Below are positions 19,642-27,997 of a DNA stretch of 64,000 nt, piece after piece (positions within the stretch are counted from its first letter, which is position 1; each line of letters begins with the position of its first letter). The translations under genes were made by a program, and so were the position numbers. The stretch comes from Alkalitalea saponilacus (GTDB taxonomy: Bacteria > Bacteroidota > Bacteroidia > Bacteroidales > Marinilabiliaceae). The notes under the pieces are model-generated. The model saw only the letters and a list, made by a program, of their open reading frames with translations, was not told the DNA's origin and ran no database searches. The stretch spans positions 78,183-142,182 of the forward strand of contig NZ_FUYV01000008.1 of the NCBI RefSeq assembly GCF_900168165.1. Reading direction: 5' to 3'.

Positions 19642-20466
19642 CTATCTCTCCAGAACCCGATCCAGTTCAGTCCCGGATTTGATATTTACAACTCTGCCGG
19701 CTTCATAAACCCTTATCTGCCGGAGAACATTGTTGTCATCGTATACAAATTCTTCACCCTTTTCCAACTCTCCCTGTCGGAAATACCCCCTCCGGTAAAC
19801 CTCTCCATTCATTCGATAGATGGTGTGGAACCCGGTTCCTTTAAATGGAACAAGTCCGCTTTCAACCGGTGTAGAAACATTAACCGTTGAGCTGCTTGCA
19901 AATTGACCGCCTTCGTAATTTCTAACCTGAACCATCATGCCAGTGGAGTCATAGACTTCTACATGTCCGCTGATGCTTCCGTCCATCCATTTTCCCTGGT
20001 ACATTTTGTTTCCATTGGCGTAAAAGTAGCGTTGTTCTCCCTCCCGTCGTCCGGAATCATTGTATGACCACTCGTAAAATAGCTGGCCGTTTGGATGGTA
20101 AAAGCGGTACTCACCAATCCAGAATAGCTCCTGCCAGTTTCCTTCCTCACGAAGAGTTCCGTCTGAATAATACATTCTGGCAGGTCCGCGTGCCGATCCG
20201 TTTTCATAAGTTATCTCGTATCTCATGTTGCCATTGGCATACCAACCAGTCCAGATGCCATGTTTTTGTCCGTTTTTAAACTCCCCGGCCTTCTCCGGTA
20301 GACCGTTGTCGTAATAAAAAATCCAGGAACCGGCTTTCTGGCCGGTTTCATTGTATGAATTAACCGAGTCATCTTGTGCAGATAATCCCGAAAAAACAAG
20401 CAAAAAGCAGGCAAGTGCCAAGTATTTATATGTGATGTTTTTCTTAATTGCTATCATCATGATCAT
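19642..20466 (-). CDS. Exported MORN-like repeat protein
   Basis: A 274-residue protein with a signal peptide ending GLSA, then QDDS, so Gln is at +1. The body is a string of MORN/YwqK-type repeats of about 23 residues with consensus Y-x-NG-x4-G-x-W: SWIFYYDNGLPEKAGEFKNG, IWTGWYANGNMRYEITYENG, RMYYSDGTLREEGNW, YRFYHPNGQLFYEW and RYFYANGNKMYQGKW. A further pair lies near residues 205-255. Such proteins are often named YwqK-family antitoxins, but no toxin gene is next to it, so I use the repeat name only. A periplasmic or outer-membrane scaffold role is possible. Initiation at the second or third Met of MIMMIAIKKN cannot be excluded. It converges on the FISUMP gene with 53 bp between them. Confidence 0.82.
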   Translation of the reverse strand: MIMMIAIKKNITYKYLALACFLLVFSGLSAQDDSVNSYNETGQKAGSWIFYYDNGLPEKAGEFKNGQKHGIWTGWYANGNMRYEITYENGSARGPARMYYSDGTLREEGNWQELFWIGEYRFYHPNGQLFYEWSYNDSGRREGEQRYFYANGNKMYQGKWMDGSISGHVEVYDSTGMMVQVRNYEGGQFASSSTVNVSTPVESGLVPFKGTGFHTIYRMNGEVYRRGYFRQGELEKGEEFVYDDNNVLRQIRVYEAGRVVNIKSGTELDRVLER

Positions 20467-20540
20467 TAAATCATTTGTTCGGAATGGGTGTTCATCTCTG
20501 TTATTAAGGTATTCGTAATAAACTAAATAAGGTTACGTTT

Positions 20541-20586
20541 TAAATGCATTTTAACCACGTATGTGGTTAAAATTACCATGCATTTA
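20541..20586. repeat. Nested inverted repeat with AACCAC/GTGGTT arms
   Basis: TTTTAACCAC (20549-20558) and GTGGTTAAAA (20563-20572) pair around GTAT. Outside them, TAAATGCA (20541-20548) and TGCATTTA (20579-20586) form a second pair. The same arms occur at 37007-37022. Confidence 0.75.
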
Positions 20587-20969
20587 GAAATTTCGATAAA
20601 CTGTTTCGTTCCTGAAATAATCGCACCATTTTCTCTGTTTTGTAATGCTAAAAATTACGAAAGACTCATCTCAGTAGCATCTTTATAAAGTTATCGCGTT
20701 CGAAATTGCAATGATCTGATAAGCAATGATTAAAATTGTTTTGTGTAGTTTTTTTTATTCGAATGTTCGATGTTAGGTCAGAATATTTGTTATATTTGAT
20801 ATAATTAAATTACATTTCGGAATAAATATTACCCGAACTCTTCTTTAAATGTAATCCTTAATCCCTATTTAATTAAGCATATAGATTTTGATCGATGTGA
20901 AAAATTGAAAGCTTGTGGGAGGAATTATTTTAGATTATTATTAAACGTTCCAATGGAAGGAATGTGATA

Positions 20970-20994
20970 AATCGAAATGATTCTCATTTCGATT
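20970..20994. promoter_or_regulatory. Perfect 10-bp inverted repeat upstream of rnr
   Basis: AATCGAAATG (20970-20979) and CATTTCGATT (20985-20994) surround ATTCT, 52 bp before the rnr start. The centre, AATGATTCTCATT, resembles a Fur box in 11 of 13 positions against AATGATAATCATT. It may be an operator or an mRNA leader hairpin; neither is shown. Confidence 0.5.
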
Positions 20995-21046
20995 ATATTC
21001 AAAATAGAGCAAGTAGGCATACATCAAACATAGAAAAATCAAGGAA

Positions 21047-23203
21047 ATGCCAAAAAAAGAAAAAAAACGACTAAAAAGGTCGGAAATAAAAGCGCTGATA
21101 CAGGAGATCTTTTTCAATAACCCCAAGAAAACCTTTAATTATAAGCAGATTGCAACAATGATTGGGGTGCAGAAGAAAAGCAGCAAACAACTGATAGAAG
21201 TCCTGTTGTTCGAACTTCAGGAAACAGGTTTTCTAAGTTCTGTCGCTGCCGGCCGATTTAAATTACTCTCACGCGGATCTCACCTTACCGGTATCGTGGA
21301 CATGACTGCTTCAGGAGCAGCTTATATTGTACCTGAGGATGGAGGGCAAGATATCTTTGTTTCGCAATCAAACCTGAAACACGCGCTGAATGGCGATCAG
21401 GTGAGGATTTTGCAATATGCACGGCGGAAAGGACACCAACCAGAGGGAGAAGTGATTGAGATCCTAAAACGAGGAAGAGACCTTTTCGTGGGAACTTTGG
21501 AAGTGAGTAGCAAGTTTGCTTTTCTTGTAGCTGATTCAAGAGTCATCAACAGAGATATTTTTATTCCTTTAGAACAACTTAGGGGAGCTAAAAACGGACA
21601 AAAGGCCGTTGTTAGAATTGTTGAATGGCCGGAAAAAGCAAAAAATCCGGTTGGAGAAATTGTTGATGTACTGGGAGATACCGGTAATAATAATGCTGAG
21701 ATGCATGCCATCCTGGCCGAATTTAATCTGCCTTATACTTACCCACAAAAAGTGATTGACGCGGCAGAGAAAATTCCGGACAAAATTCCATCTGAAGAAA
21801 TTAAGAAAAGAAGAGATTTTAGAGAAGTTCCAACCTTTACCATAGATCCGGCTGATGCCAAGGATTTTGATGATGCGCTGTCCTTGCAAAAAACACCTGA
21901 CGGATTTTGGGAAATCGGGGTTCATATTGCTGACGTTACCCATTACGTTCAACCCGACACTCTCATTGATGAGGAAGGATACAACCGTGCCACTTCTGTG
22001 TATCTTGTCGACAGGGTTGTGCCAATGCTTCCCGAACGCTTAAGCAATTTCCTTTGCTCTCTGCGACCCAATGAGGATAAGCTCTGCTTCTCGGTGGTTT
22101 TTAAAATGGATGACAGTGGTCAGATACATGATTCCTGGGTGGGAAGAACTGTCATAAACTCCGACCGCAGATTTTCATATGAAGAGGCGCAGGAGGTTAT
22201 TGAGTCCGGACAGGGTGATTTTGCAGATGAGATAAAAACCATGAACCAAATTGCCTTAAAACTTCGTGAAAAAAGATACAAGAAAGGTGCCATCAGTTTT
22301 GAAAGAATTGAAGTAAAATTTGATATTGATGAAAACGGGAAACCTCTGGGGGTATTCTTTAAAGAGTCCAAGGACGCCAATAAACTCATCGAGGAGTTTA
22401 TGCTGGCAGCCAACAAGCGTGTTGCTGAATTGATAGGCAAAAATGAATTGGATCCGGGTAAGCGTAAAGATGCGAAAACCTTTGTTTATCGAATTCATGA
22501 TGTGCCGGATCCCGATAAATTTGAGAATTTCAGTCGTTTTGTCCGCAAGTTTGGTCTGGAAGCAAATCCTGAGGGTAAGGAGAGTGTTAGTCAGGCTCTG
22601 AACAGACTGTTAAAACAGGTTCAGGGTAAAGCTGAACAAAATATTGTTGAAACTCTGGCCGTCAGAACCATGGCCAAGGCCATTTATTCAACGCATAATA
22701 TTGGTCATTATGGACTGGCATTCAAGCACTATTCGCATTTCACATCTCCTATTCGACGGTATCCTGATATGATGGTACACAGGCTGCTTCAAAGATATCT
22801 GGATGGCGGAAAATCAGTTGATACCGATAAATACGAGGAAATGTGCGAACACAGTTCCGATATGGAACAACGAGCTGCTAATGCCGAAAGAGCCTCAATT
22901 AAGTACAAGCAGGTGGAATTTCTAAAAGCTCATGAGGGAGAGGTTTTTGCAGGTGTAATTTCGGGAGTTACCGAGTGGGGTTTATATGTTGAACTCATCG
23001 ACAATAAATGCGAAGGGATGATTCCAATCCGTGATTTAGATGATGACTTCTATCGATTCGATGAAGAGAACTACTGCCTGATTGGGAAGAAATCGAGAAA
23101 AGTATATCAGTTGGGTGACAAGCTTAACATTCAAGTGGCACGTGCTAATCTTGAAAAGAGACAACTTGACTTTGTTCTTGCTAATGAAGAGCAAATAAAT
23201 TAA
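21047..23203 (+). CDS. rnr: Ribonuclease R
   Basis: A 3'-5' exoribonuclease of the RNB/RNase II family (718 residues) that degrades structured RNA. It begins with a Lys-rich tail and a helix-turn-helix-like N-terminus (NYKQIATMIGVQKKSSKQLI). Cold-shock/OB segments come next (GIVDMTASGAAYIVPEDGG). The RNB catalytic core has DPADAKDFDDALS at residues 267-279, with four Asp ligands, and later HYSHFTSPIRRYPDMMVHR. An S1 domain follows at about 632-712 (GEVFAGVISGVTEWGLYVEL). The start is preceded by AAGGA. It likely heads a unit with the TetR-like gene 49 bp downstream. Confidence 0.97.
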   Translation: MPKKEKKRLKRSEIKALIQEIFFNNPKKTFNYKQIATMIGVQKKSSKQLIEVLLFELQETGFLSSVAAGRFKLLSRGSHLTGIVDMTASGAAYIVPEDGGQDIFVSQSNLKHALNGDQVRILQYARRKGHQPEGEVIEILKRGRDLFVGTLEVSSKFAFLVADSRVINRDIFIPLEQLRGAKNGQKAVVRIVEWPEKAKNPVGEIVDVLGDTGNNNAEMHAILAEFNLPYTYPQKVIDAAEKIPDKIPSEEIKKRRDFREVPTFTIDPADAKDFDDALSLQKTPDGFWEIGVHIADVTHYVQPDTLIDEEGYNRATSVYLVDRVVPMLPERLSNFLCSLRPNEDKLCFSVVFKMDDSGQIHDSWVGRTVINSDRRFSYEEAQEVIESGQGDFADEIKTMNQIALKLREKRYKKGAISFERIEVKFDIDENGKPLGVFFKESKDANKLIEEFMLAANKRVAELIGKNELDPGKRKDAKTFVYRIHDVPDPDKFENFSRFVRKFGLEANPEGKESVSQALNRLLKQVQGKAEQNIVETLAVRTMAKAIYSTHNIGHYGLAFKHYSHFTSPIRRYPDMMVHRLLQRYLDGGKSVDTDKYEEMCEHSSDMEQRAANAERASIKYKQVEFLKAHEGEVFAGVISGVTEWGLYVELIDNKCEGMIPIRDLDDDFYRFDEENYCLIGKKSRKVYQLGDKLNIQVARANLEKRQLDFVLANEEQIN

Positions 23204-23252
23204 ATAGATCAACAACCAAACTAAAGGAAGTTAAATTTTAAAATTAAAAACC

Positions 23253-23861
23253 ATGACACTGGAAAATAATGCATTAACCCCCTCCCAGGATGCAACACGC
23301 AATGCCATACTAGACGCTTCCCGTGATCTGTTTGCACGATTTGGGTATAAAAAAACCACCATGGAAGATATTGCTATGGCACTTCGGAAAGGTAAAAGTT
23401 CACTTTATTATTATTTCAAAAATAAAGAGGAAATCTTTCAGGCAGTTATAGAAACCGAATCTGATACATTATTTACCCGTTTGCAGGAGGTGGTGCGTTC
23501 AGACCGTGATCCCAAAACCAAGCTCCGGGATTATGTGATTATCAGAATGGAAACCATCAGTGGTCTGGAGAACTACCAAAAGGTGATGAAAGAATCCCTT
23601 TACGAAGGTTACGAATATCTTGAATCCATAAAAAGAAAAGGTGAATTGTTGGAGGAGGATCTGTTGCTTTCCATTATCAATGAGGGTATTATGTCTGAGG
23701 TGTTTCAGATTAAAAACCCAAAGATGGGAGCCATTGGAATTGCGACTGCGCTCAGAGGGCTTGAAATTCCCCTATTTAAAGGCGATACAAAAAGGGAAGA
23801 TTTAAACGAGCAACTTGAGAATATTCTTAATATTCTTTTCTATGGCGTAATCAAACGATAA
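23253..23861 (+). CDS. TetR/AcrR family transcriptional regulator
   Basis: A 202-residue DNA-binding protein. The N-terminal TetR helix-turn-helix spans about residues 16-62: AILDASRDLFARFGYKKTTM, then EDIAMALRKGKSSLYYYFKN, with the canonical YYYFKNKEEIF recognition helix. The remaining helices form the variable ligand and dimer domain, with a C-terminal segment of the kind seen in fatty-acid or stress responsive members. The ligand and targets cannot be read from the sequence. Neighbours are rnr upstream and metA downstream; metA has its own candidate -7 box, so control of metA is only a possibility. Confidence 0.92.
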   Translation: MTLENNALTPSQDATRNAILDASRDLFARFGYKKTTMEDIAMALRKGKSSLYYYFKNKEEIFQAVIETESDTLFTRLQEVVRSDRDPKTKLRDYVIIRMETISGLENYQKVMKESLYEGYEYLESIKRKGELLEEDLLLSIINEGIMSEVFQIKNPKMGAIGIATALRGLEIPLFKGDTKREDLNEQLENILNILFYGVIKR

Positions 23862-23865
23862 ATAG

Positions 23866-23873
23866 TAACTTTG
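23866..23873 (+). promoter_or_regulatory. Candidate Bacteroidota -7 box (TAACTTTG) for metA
   Basis: TAACTTTG matches TANNTTTG, 78 bp before the metA ATG. No TTTG is seen at the expected upstream spacing, so support is partial. Confidence 0.4.
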
Positions 23874-23950
23874 TAGGTTCAAGAAAATTAATTTATACCT
23901 ACAATAGGTGTGCGTAAGATTATAGTGAGTTGATTTATAACCAATTGAAT

Positions 23951-24865
23951 ATGCCAGTCAATATTCCTGATACTCTTCCGGCTAAGGCGCTGCTGGAAGC
24001 TGAAAATGTATTTGTAATGGGAGAGAGCAGGGCGATGACACAGGACATCCGCCCGCTTAAAATTCTCATTTTAAATTTAATGCCCTTAAAAATCGTAACT
24101 GAATCACAACTTTTAAGGGTTCTGTCAAATACTCCTTTGCAAGTAGAGGTTGAGTTGTTAATGACCTCAACCCATGCTCCACGAAATACACCACAGGAGC
24201 ATTTGGTGGCTTTTTACAAGACATTTAACGAGATTAAACACCTTTATTTTGATGGCTTAATCATTACCGGGGCACCTGTGGAGTTGATTGATTTTGAAAA
24301 GGTTACCTATTGGCCTGAGTTATGCGAAATCATGGACTGGAGCAAAAAACATGTCACTTCCACATTTCATATTTGCTGGGGTGCACAGGCAGGTCTTTAT
24401 CACCATTACGGCATAAAAAAATATGAGTTGGGAAAGAAAATGTTTGGCGTATTCAATCATCAGGTTCTTACCCCAAAGGAACCTCTGTTAAGAGGTTTCG
24501 ATGATCATTATCAGGCACCTCATTCAAGATATACTGAAGTCAGACAAACGGAGATTGATGCTCATCCGGGACTGATTACGCTTAGCACATCCCCCGAAGC
24601 CGGAGTTTACATCGTGGCATCTGAAGATCGCAAGCAGATTTTTGTTACCGGACATCCTGAATATGAAGAAAGTACTTTGGGAGAAGAGTATTGGCGAGAC
24701 ATCAACAAAGGAATGGAGATCGCAGTTCCCGAGAACTATTACCCACAAAACGATGCGGAGAAGAAGCCCCTTGTAACATGGAGAAGTCACGCACATTTAA
24801 TTTACTCCAACTGGTTAAACTACTACGTTTACCAGTCAACACCATATTCTTTAGGAGAATTATAG
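23951..24865 (+). CDS. metA: Homoserine O-acyltransferase (predicted acetyl-CoA specific)
   Basis: First committed step of methionine synthesis from homoserine. It has 304 residues from the ATG at 23951, giving the canonical [11 protein letters not shown] start; an in-frame TTG at 23930 is rejected. The nucleophile Cys142 lies in [15 protein letters not shown], and the His-Glu pair in VTGHPEYE. Residue 111 is Glu ([12 protein letters not shown]). Published work on MetA enzymes links Glu111 with acetyl-CoA use and Gly111 with succinyl-CoA use, so O-acetylhomoserine is the likely product. The gene converges with rnhA, one base apart, and its terminator-like hairpin lies inside rnhA. Confidence 0.95.
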   Translation: MPVNIPDTLPAKALLEAENVFVMGESRAMTQDIRPLKILILNLMPLKIVTESQLLRVLSNTPLQVEVELLMTSTHAPRNTPQEHLVAFYKTFNEIKHLYFDGLIITGAPVELIDFEKVTYWPELCEIMDWSKKHVTSTFHICWGAQAGLYHHYGIKKYELGKKMFGVFNHQVLTPKEPLLRGFDDHYQAPHSRYTEVRQTEIDAHPGLITLSTSPEAGVYIVASEDRKQIFVTGHPEYEESTLGEEYWRDINKGMEIAVPENYYPQNDAEKKPLVTWRSHAHLIYSNWLNYYVYQSTPYSLGEL

Positions 24866-24866
24866 C

Positions 24867-25493
24867 TTATTTCCGGCCAAAATCGGCCGGAATTTCTCCC
24901 CATTTTTCAGTGTCCCATTTTAAAAGTGGCTGTTCCCAAGTGTTTTCTTGTAGCCATTTTTCAGCTCTTCGCACCAGTTCAAACATGTTTTTTGTGGAAG
25001 CATCTTCGGGTAGCTTTGAACCACATTTTTTCTTTTTTATCCAACTAAGCGCTGTCATGGAGTCGGTGTAAACTGGGATGTTTAAACGCCGTCGCTTCAG
25101 TTCGGCCAACCCATGTACTATGGCCAAAAACTCTCCAATATTGTTGGTTCCCAAATCGAATTGCATTAAAAACCATTCTTCACCGGTTTCCACATGTACA
25201 CCTCGATATTCCATTTTGCCGGGATTTCCGCTGCAAGCAGCATCTACCGAAAGGCTGTTTTTGATGATGGAGCTGTTTTTCTGAATATTTGATGCAGAGT
25301 TTTTCTTTTTGGCTGCTCCCTGAAACACGATGTGAGAAGGTTGCTTAAAGGCAACCTTCGCCTCTACCTCAGTTTTGTAACTTTTATATCTGGCACCTTC
25401 AAAACCATCGGTTTGTTGACGGCACTCATCCCAAGAGTTATAGATCCCGGGTTTTCGTCCCTTCCAAACCACATAGTATTTTTGAGCTGGCAT
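24867..25493 (-). CDS. rnhA: Ribonuclease HI with N-terminal viroplasmin-like domain
   Basis: Degrades RNA in RNA-DNA hybrids. This is the two-domain form of 208 residues. The N-terminal caulimovirus VI/viroplasmin hybrid-binding domain (about 4-50) reads YYVVWKGRKPGIYNSWDECR. The RNase H fold (about 75-208) follows, with SVDAACSGNPG (first Asp), NNIGEFLAIVHGL (Glu) and VYTDSMTALSWIKKK (Asp). The C-terminus, ADFGRK, is encoded by a GC-rich inverted repeat that probably also terminates metA. It lies 3 bp after marC on the same strand, so the two are likely co-transcribed. Confidence 0.95.
   Translation of the reverse strand: MPAQKYYVVWKGRKPGIYNSWDECRQQTDGFEGARYKSYKTEVEAKVAFKQPSHIVFQGAAKKKNSASNIQKNSSIIKNSLSVDAACSGNPGKMEYRGVHVETGEEWFLMQFDLGTNNIGEFLAIVHGLAELKRRRLNIPVYTDSMTALSWIKKKKCGSKLPEDASTKNMFELVRRAEKWLQENTWEQPLLKWDTEKWGEIPADFGRK
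24871..24897 (+). terminator. Likely metA terminator inside the rnhA coding end
   Basis: TTCCGGCC (24871-24878) and GGCCGGAA (24885-24892) pair perfectly around AAAATC and are followed by TTTCT. It starts 6 bp after the metA stop and overlaps the last codons of rnhA. The T-run is short. Confidence 0.55.
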
Positions 25494-25496
25494 ATT

Positions 25497-26096
25497 CTAT
25501 CTTATTTTTGGTAAGAAATCGATAAGCAAATTGGCGAAATTTGACATGAAAAGCCTGATGGCCATGGCCATCAGGATGATGCCGAAGAACTTTTTTAGTA
25601 CATAAACACCGCCTGCACCAATTAATCGTTCAATTTTATCGGTATAGTTTAAAACCAGAAATACCACAACGATATTTAAAAACAATGCCAATATGATATT
25701 CGCCAGAGCAAACTCTGCGCGCAATGCCAACAGTGTAGTAAATGAACCAGCTCCGGCAATAAGTGGAAATGCTACAGGAACAATGGATGCACCCGCAGGG
25801 GAGTCGTGCTTGAAAATTTGAACCCCTAAGATCATCTCAATGGCCATCAGCATCAGAACGAAGGAGCCGGCAATGGCAAATGATGAAATATCCACACCGA
25901 ATAACCCGAGAAGAGCCTCTCCCAGGAAAAGGAATATGAAGAGGATGACAAAGGAAATAGAGGATGCCTGAAATGATTTTATAACCCCTCCTTGCTCACG
26001 GATGTTGATGATGATGGGAATGGATCCCAAAATATCAATGACGGCAAATAATACGATAAATGCCGACAATATTTCCAGAAAACTTAAATCAGCCAT
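25497..26096 (-). CDS. MarC family integral membrane protein
   Basis: A 199-residue inner-membrane protein with about six hydrophobic helices and the family pattern: FIVLFAVIDILGSIPIIINI at the first helix, the LLGLFGVDISSFAIAGS region, MLMAIEMILG, VPVAFPLIAGAGSFTTLLAL and IILMAMAIRLFMSN at the end. MarC/UPF0056 proteins were once linked to multiple antibiotic resistance, but that was not upheld. Some relatives have been proposed as small amino-acid transporters, so the substrate stays open. It heads a probable marC-rnhA unit with a TACTTTTG box just upstream. Confidence 0.93.
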   Translation of the reverse strand: MADLSFLEILSAFIVLFAVIDILGSIPIIINIREQGGVIKSFQASSISFVILFIFLFLGEALLGLFGVDISSFAIAGSFVLMLMAIEMILGVQIFKHDSPAGASIVPVAFPLIAGAGSFTTLLALRAEFALANIILALFLNIVVVFLVLNYTDKIERLIGAGGVYVLKKFFGIILMAMAIRLFMSNFANLLIDFLPKIR

Positions 26097-26117
26097 ATTT
26101 TAATCTGTTTAGTTCTG

Positions 26118-26125
26118 CAAAAGTA
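26118..26125 (-). promoter_or_regulatory. Candidate -7 box for marC
   Basis: On the minus strand this reads TACTTTTG, matching TANNTTTG, about 21 bp before the marC start. No clear -33 TTTG is visible. Confidence 0.35.
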
Positions 26126-26268
26126 GTAATTTTAAACCTTGGAATTTGATAATACCGTTTAGATTTAATTTCGGACAATAAAACAAACGGGCTGGTCTGT
26201 TACTCGATATCTATTTTCCGTTTTTGTCGCACACTGAGAAACTCAACCAGTCTCACAAAGATTTGTAT

Positions 26269-27909
26269 ATGAGAAAATTCATCGCCTCAATGGCTTTTAT
26301 TGCTTTTGCAGGATCAACAGAAACCATTGCTGCTGAACCGGAGTTTTCCGGTTCGGTTGCCAGCTCTGTAATTATGAGTAGTGGCAACTCCAATCCTTTT
26401 TGGTTTCATTCCAGGGAGCAGGGTAGATGGAATCATACCAAAAATGATCAGCTTTTATCAACCGCTACCGGTTTAATGAATTATTCTCCACATAGGAACT
26501 GGAATCTGAAAGCCGAGGCTGAAATCAACTACAACACTGCCTTTGAAGAATTGATTCTGCACACCGGTTACTTATCTGCCTCCTGGCGATTTATGGAATT
26601 GACAGCAGGACGACATATATTTGATCCAATTTTTACAGAATCCAACAGCGGACATGGGGCTTATCTTTTTGGCGACAACAACCGACCTATAACAAGAGTT
26701 ACAGCAGGAATTCCTCAATATACTAAATTGCCTTTCCCGTTCGGAAGAATTGAAATACGAGGAGGAATTAGCCATGGATGGCTCGATGACGATAACGACT
26801 TCAGGTATCACAAAGAGGTGGTTCTTCATGAAAAATTTGCCTATATCCGTTGGGATGCCAATAAAATTAAACCGTATGCTGGAATCAACCACTCTGCGCT
26901 TATGGGAGGCTATTACTGGAGAGACGGAACCTATACCGATTCAAAAATACCGATGGATTTTATGGCCACCTTTTTTGCTTCAGGTTCGGAAAAGATTGGA
27001 GGTGGAGAGGAAACCAATGCTGCCGGAGCACACATGGGACTGTACGATTTTGGACTCTACTGGAGAAGTCCGGTTGGCCGTTTTCATATTTACTATCAGG
27101 CACCATTTGCTGACGGCTCTGGCATGAGGGTGCTGCAACGCAACATTGATCAGGTAGCAGGGGTTAACTGGCATCCCAGAAACAGTGCTTTTTTGAAGAA
27201 TCTTACCGTTGAGTGGATAAACACCCGCCATCAATCGGGCAATGGCATGCCGGATCCTTTGGATCCCCGACCTCGTGACCAACGACCTGAAGGGAGAGAG
27301 AATGTGAACATTATTGTTTACGCCGATCTTGCCGATGAGACTTTCAGAAATGATCTGATGGAGTATCTGGGGTATAATCAAGCCGGGGGATACTCCCAAA
27401 GTGAAGCCAATTATATCCTCAGGCAGGAACTCAACAATGGAAATAAATTTGGGGGGCGCGACGGTTACATGAGTAATGGTCATTATCCTGCAGGCTGGAC
27501 TTACTATGATTTTATCATGGGTTCTCCGTTGAACCTTACTTATAATCAGGTGTCACATCTGAATCCAAATTTAGGAACATATAACCGGAACAATATTATT
27601 AACGACCGGATGCAAGCCATTCATGTAGGTGCACAAGGCGTTATTTCCGAACAGGTTTCATGGAAGACCATGATCACCCTTAGCCGAAACTATGGCTCCT
27701 ATTTCCATCAATATCCCGGCAGATATACATGGGCCGAAACCGAGAACTACTACTTTAAAGGTGGACGCAATCAGCTTTATTCATTGATTGAAATGACATG
27801 GAGCCCACCTGTATTAAATAATCTCACTTTTAATGGTGCGATTGCTATTGACCGTGGCGAAATCTTTGATGCAACTGGCATGAAAATTGGAGCACAATGG
27901 CGGTTTTAG
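26269..27909 (+). CDS. Capsule assembly Wzi-like outer-membrane protein
   Basis: A 546-residue exported beta-barrel. The ATG at 26269 starts a signal peptide (MRKFIASMAFIAFAGSTETIAA); the longer in-frame start at 26224 is TTG and lacks support. The Wzi/capsule assembly signature is spread over the chain: SGNSNPFWFHSREQGRW near the N-terminus, AGRHIFDP, GHGAYLFGDNNRP, RIEIRGGISHGWLDDD, YWRSPVGRFHIYYQ and a late IHVGAQG strand. It ends in Phe as barrels do. E. coli Wzi is an outer-membrane lectin that anchors capsule, so a role in surface polysaccharide is expected. The next gene is a polyprenyl-phosphate sugar transferase, which fits, but a terminator separates them. Confidence 0.85.
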   Translation: MRKFIASMAFIAFAGSTETIAAEPEFSGSVASSVIMSSGNSNPFWFHSREQGRWNHTKNDQLLSTATGLMNYSPHRNWNLKAEAEINYNTAFEELILHTGYLSASWRFMELTAGRHIFDPIFTESNSGHGAYLFGDNNRPITRVTAGIPQYTKLPFPFGRIEIRGGISHGWLDDDNDFRYHKEVVLHEKFAYIRWDANKIKPYAGINHSALMGGYYWRDGTYTDSKIPMDFMATFFASGSEKIGGGEETNAAGAHMGLYDFGLYWRSPVGRFHIYYQAPFADGSGMRVLQRNIDQVAGVNWHPRNSAFLKNLTVEWINTRHQSGNGMPDPLDPRPRDQRPEGRENVNIIVYADLADETFRNDLMEYLGYNQAGGYSQSEANYILRQELNNGNKFGGRDGYMSNGHYPAGWTYYDFIMGSPLNLTYNQVSHLNPNLGTYNRNNIINDRMQAIHVGAQGVISEQVSWKTMITLSRNYGSYFHQYPGRYTWAETENYYFKGGRNQLYSLIEMTWSPPVLNNLTFNGAIAIDRGEIFDATGMKIGAQWRF

Positions 27910-27930
27910 TTCATTATTGAGTTTATACTT

Positions 27931-27955
27931 CCAATGTTTTATCATTGGTTTTTTT
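27931..27955 (+). terminator. Terminator after the wzi-like gene
   Basis: CCAATG (27931-27936) and CATTGG (27943-27948) form a short stem with a TTTTAT loop, followed by seven T. The stem is short, so read-through into the sugar transferase is possible. Confidence 0.6.
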
Positions 27956-27997
27956 AGATAATAGAAGTATATTCGCAAACACAAACCACACACAAAA

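Larger units (their letters stand above)
20467..21046. other. 580-bp divergent regulatory region
   Basis: It separates the MORN-like gene (minus) and rnr (plus). It is AT-rich with no supported ORF or RNA gene. It contains a nested inverted repeat (20541-20586) and a 10-bp perfect hairpin (20970-20994), listed separately, and a TATATTTG box at 20791-20798 without a well-spaced TTTG partner. Confidence 0.6.

Noticed and set aside
19642-20466. YwqK-type antitoxin of a toxin-antitoxin pair
   Set aside because: The protein is exported, and there is no adjacent small toxin gene; the name reflects only the MORN-like repeats.
26980-27483. 167-codon open frame on the minus strand inside the wzi-like gene
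   Set aside because: It is antisense to a clear exported beta-barrel gene; there is no start context or domain.
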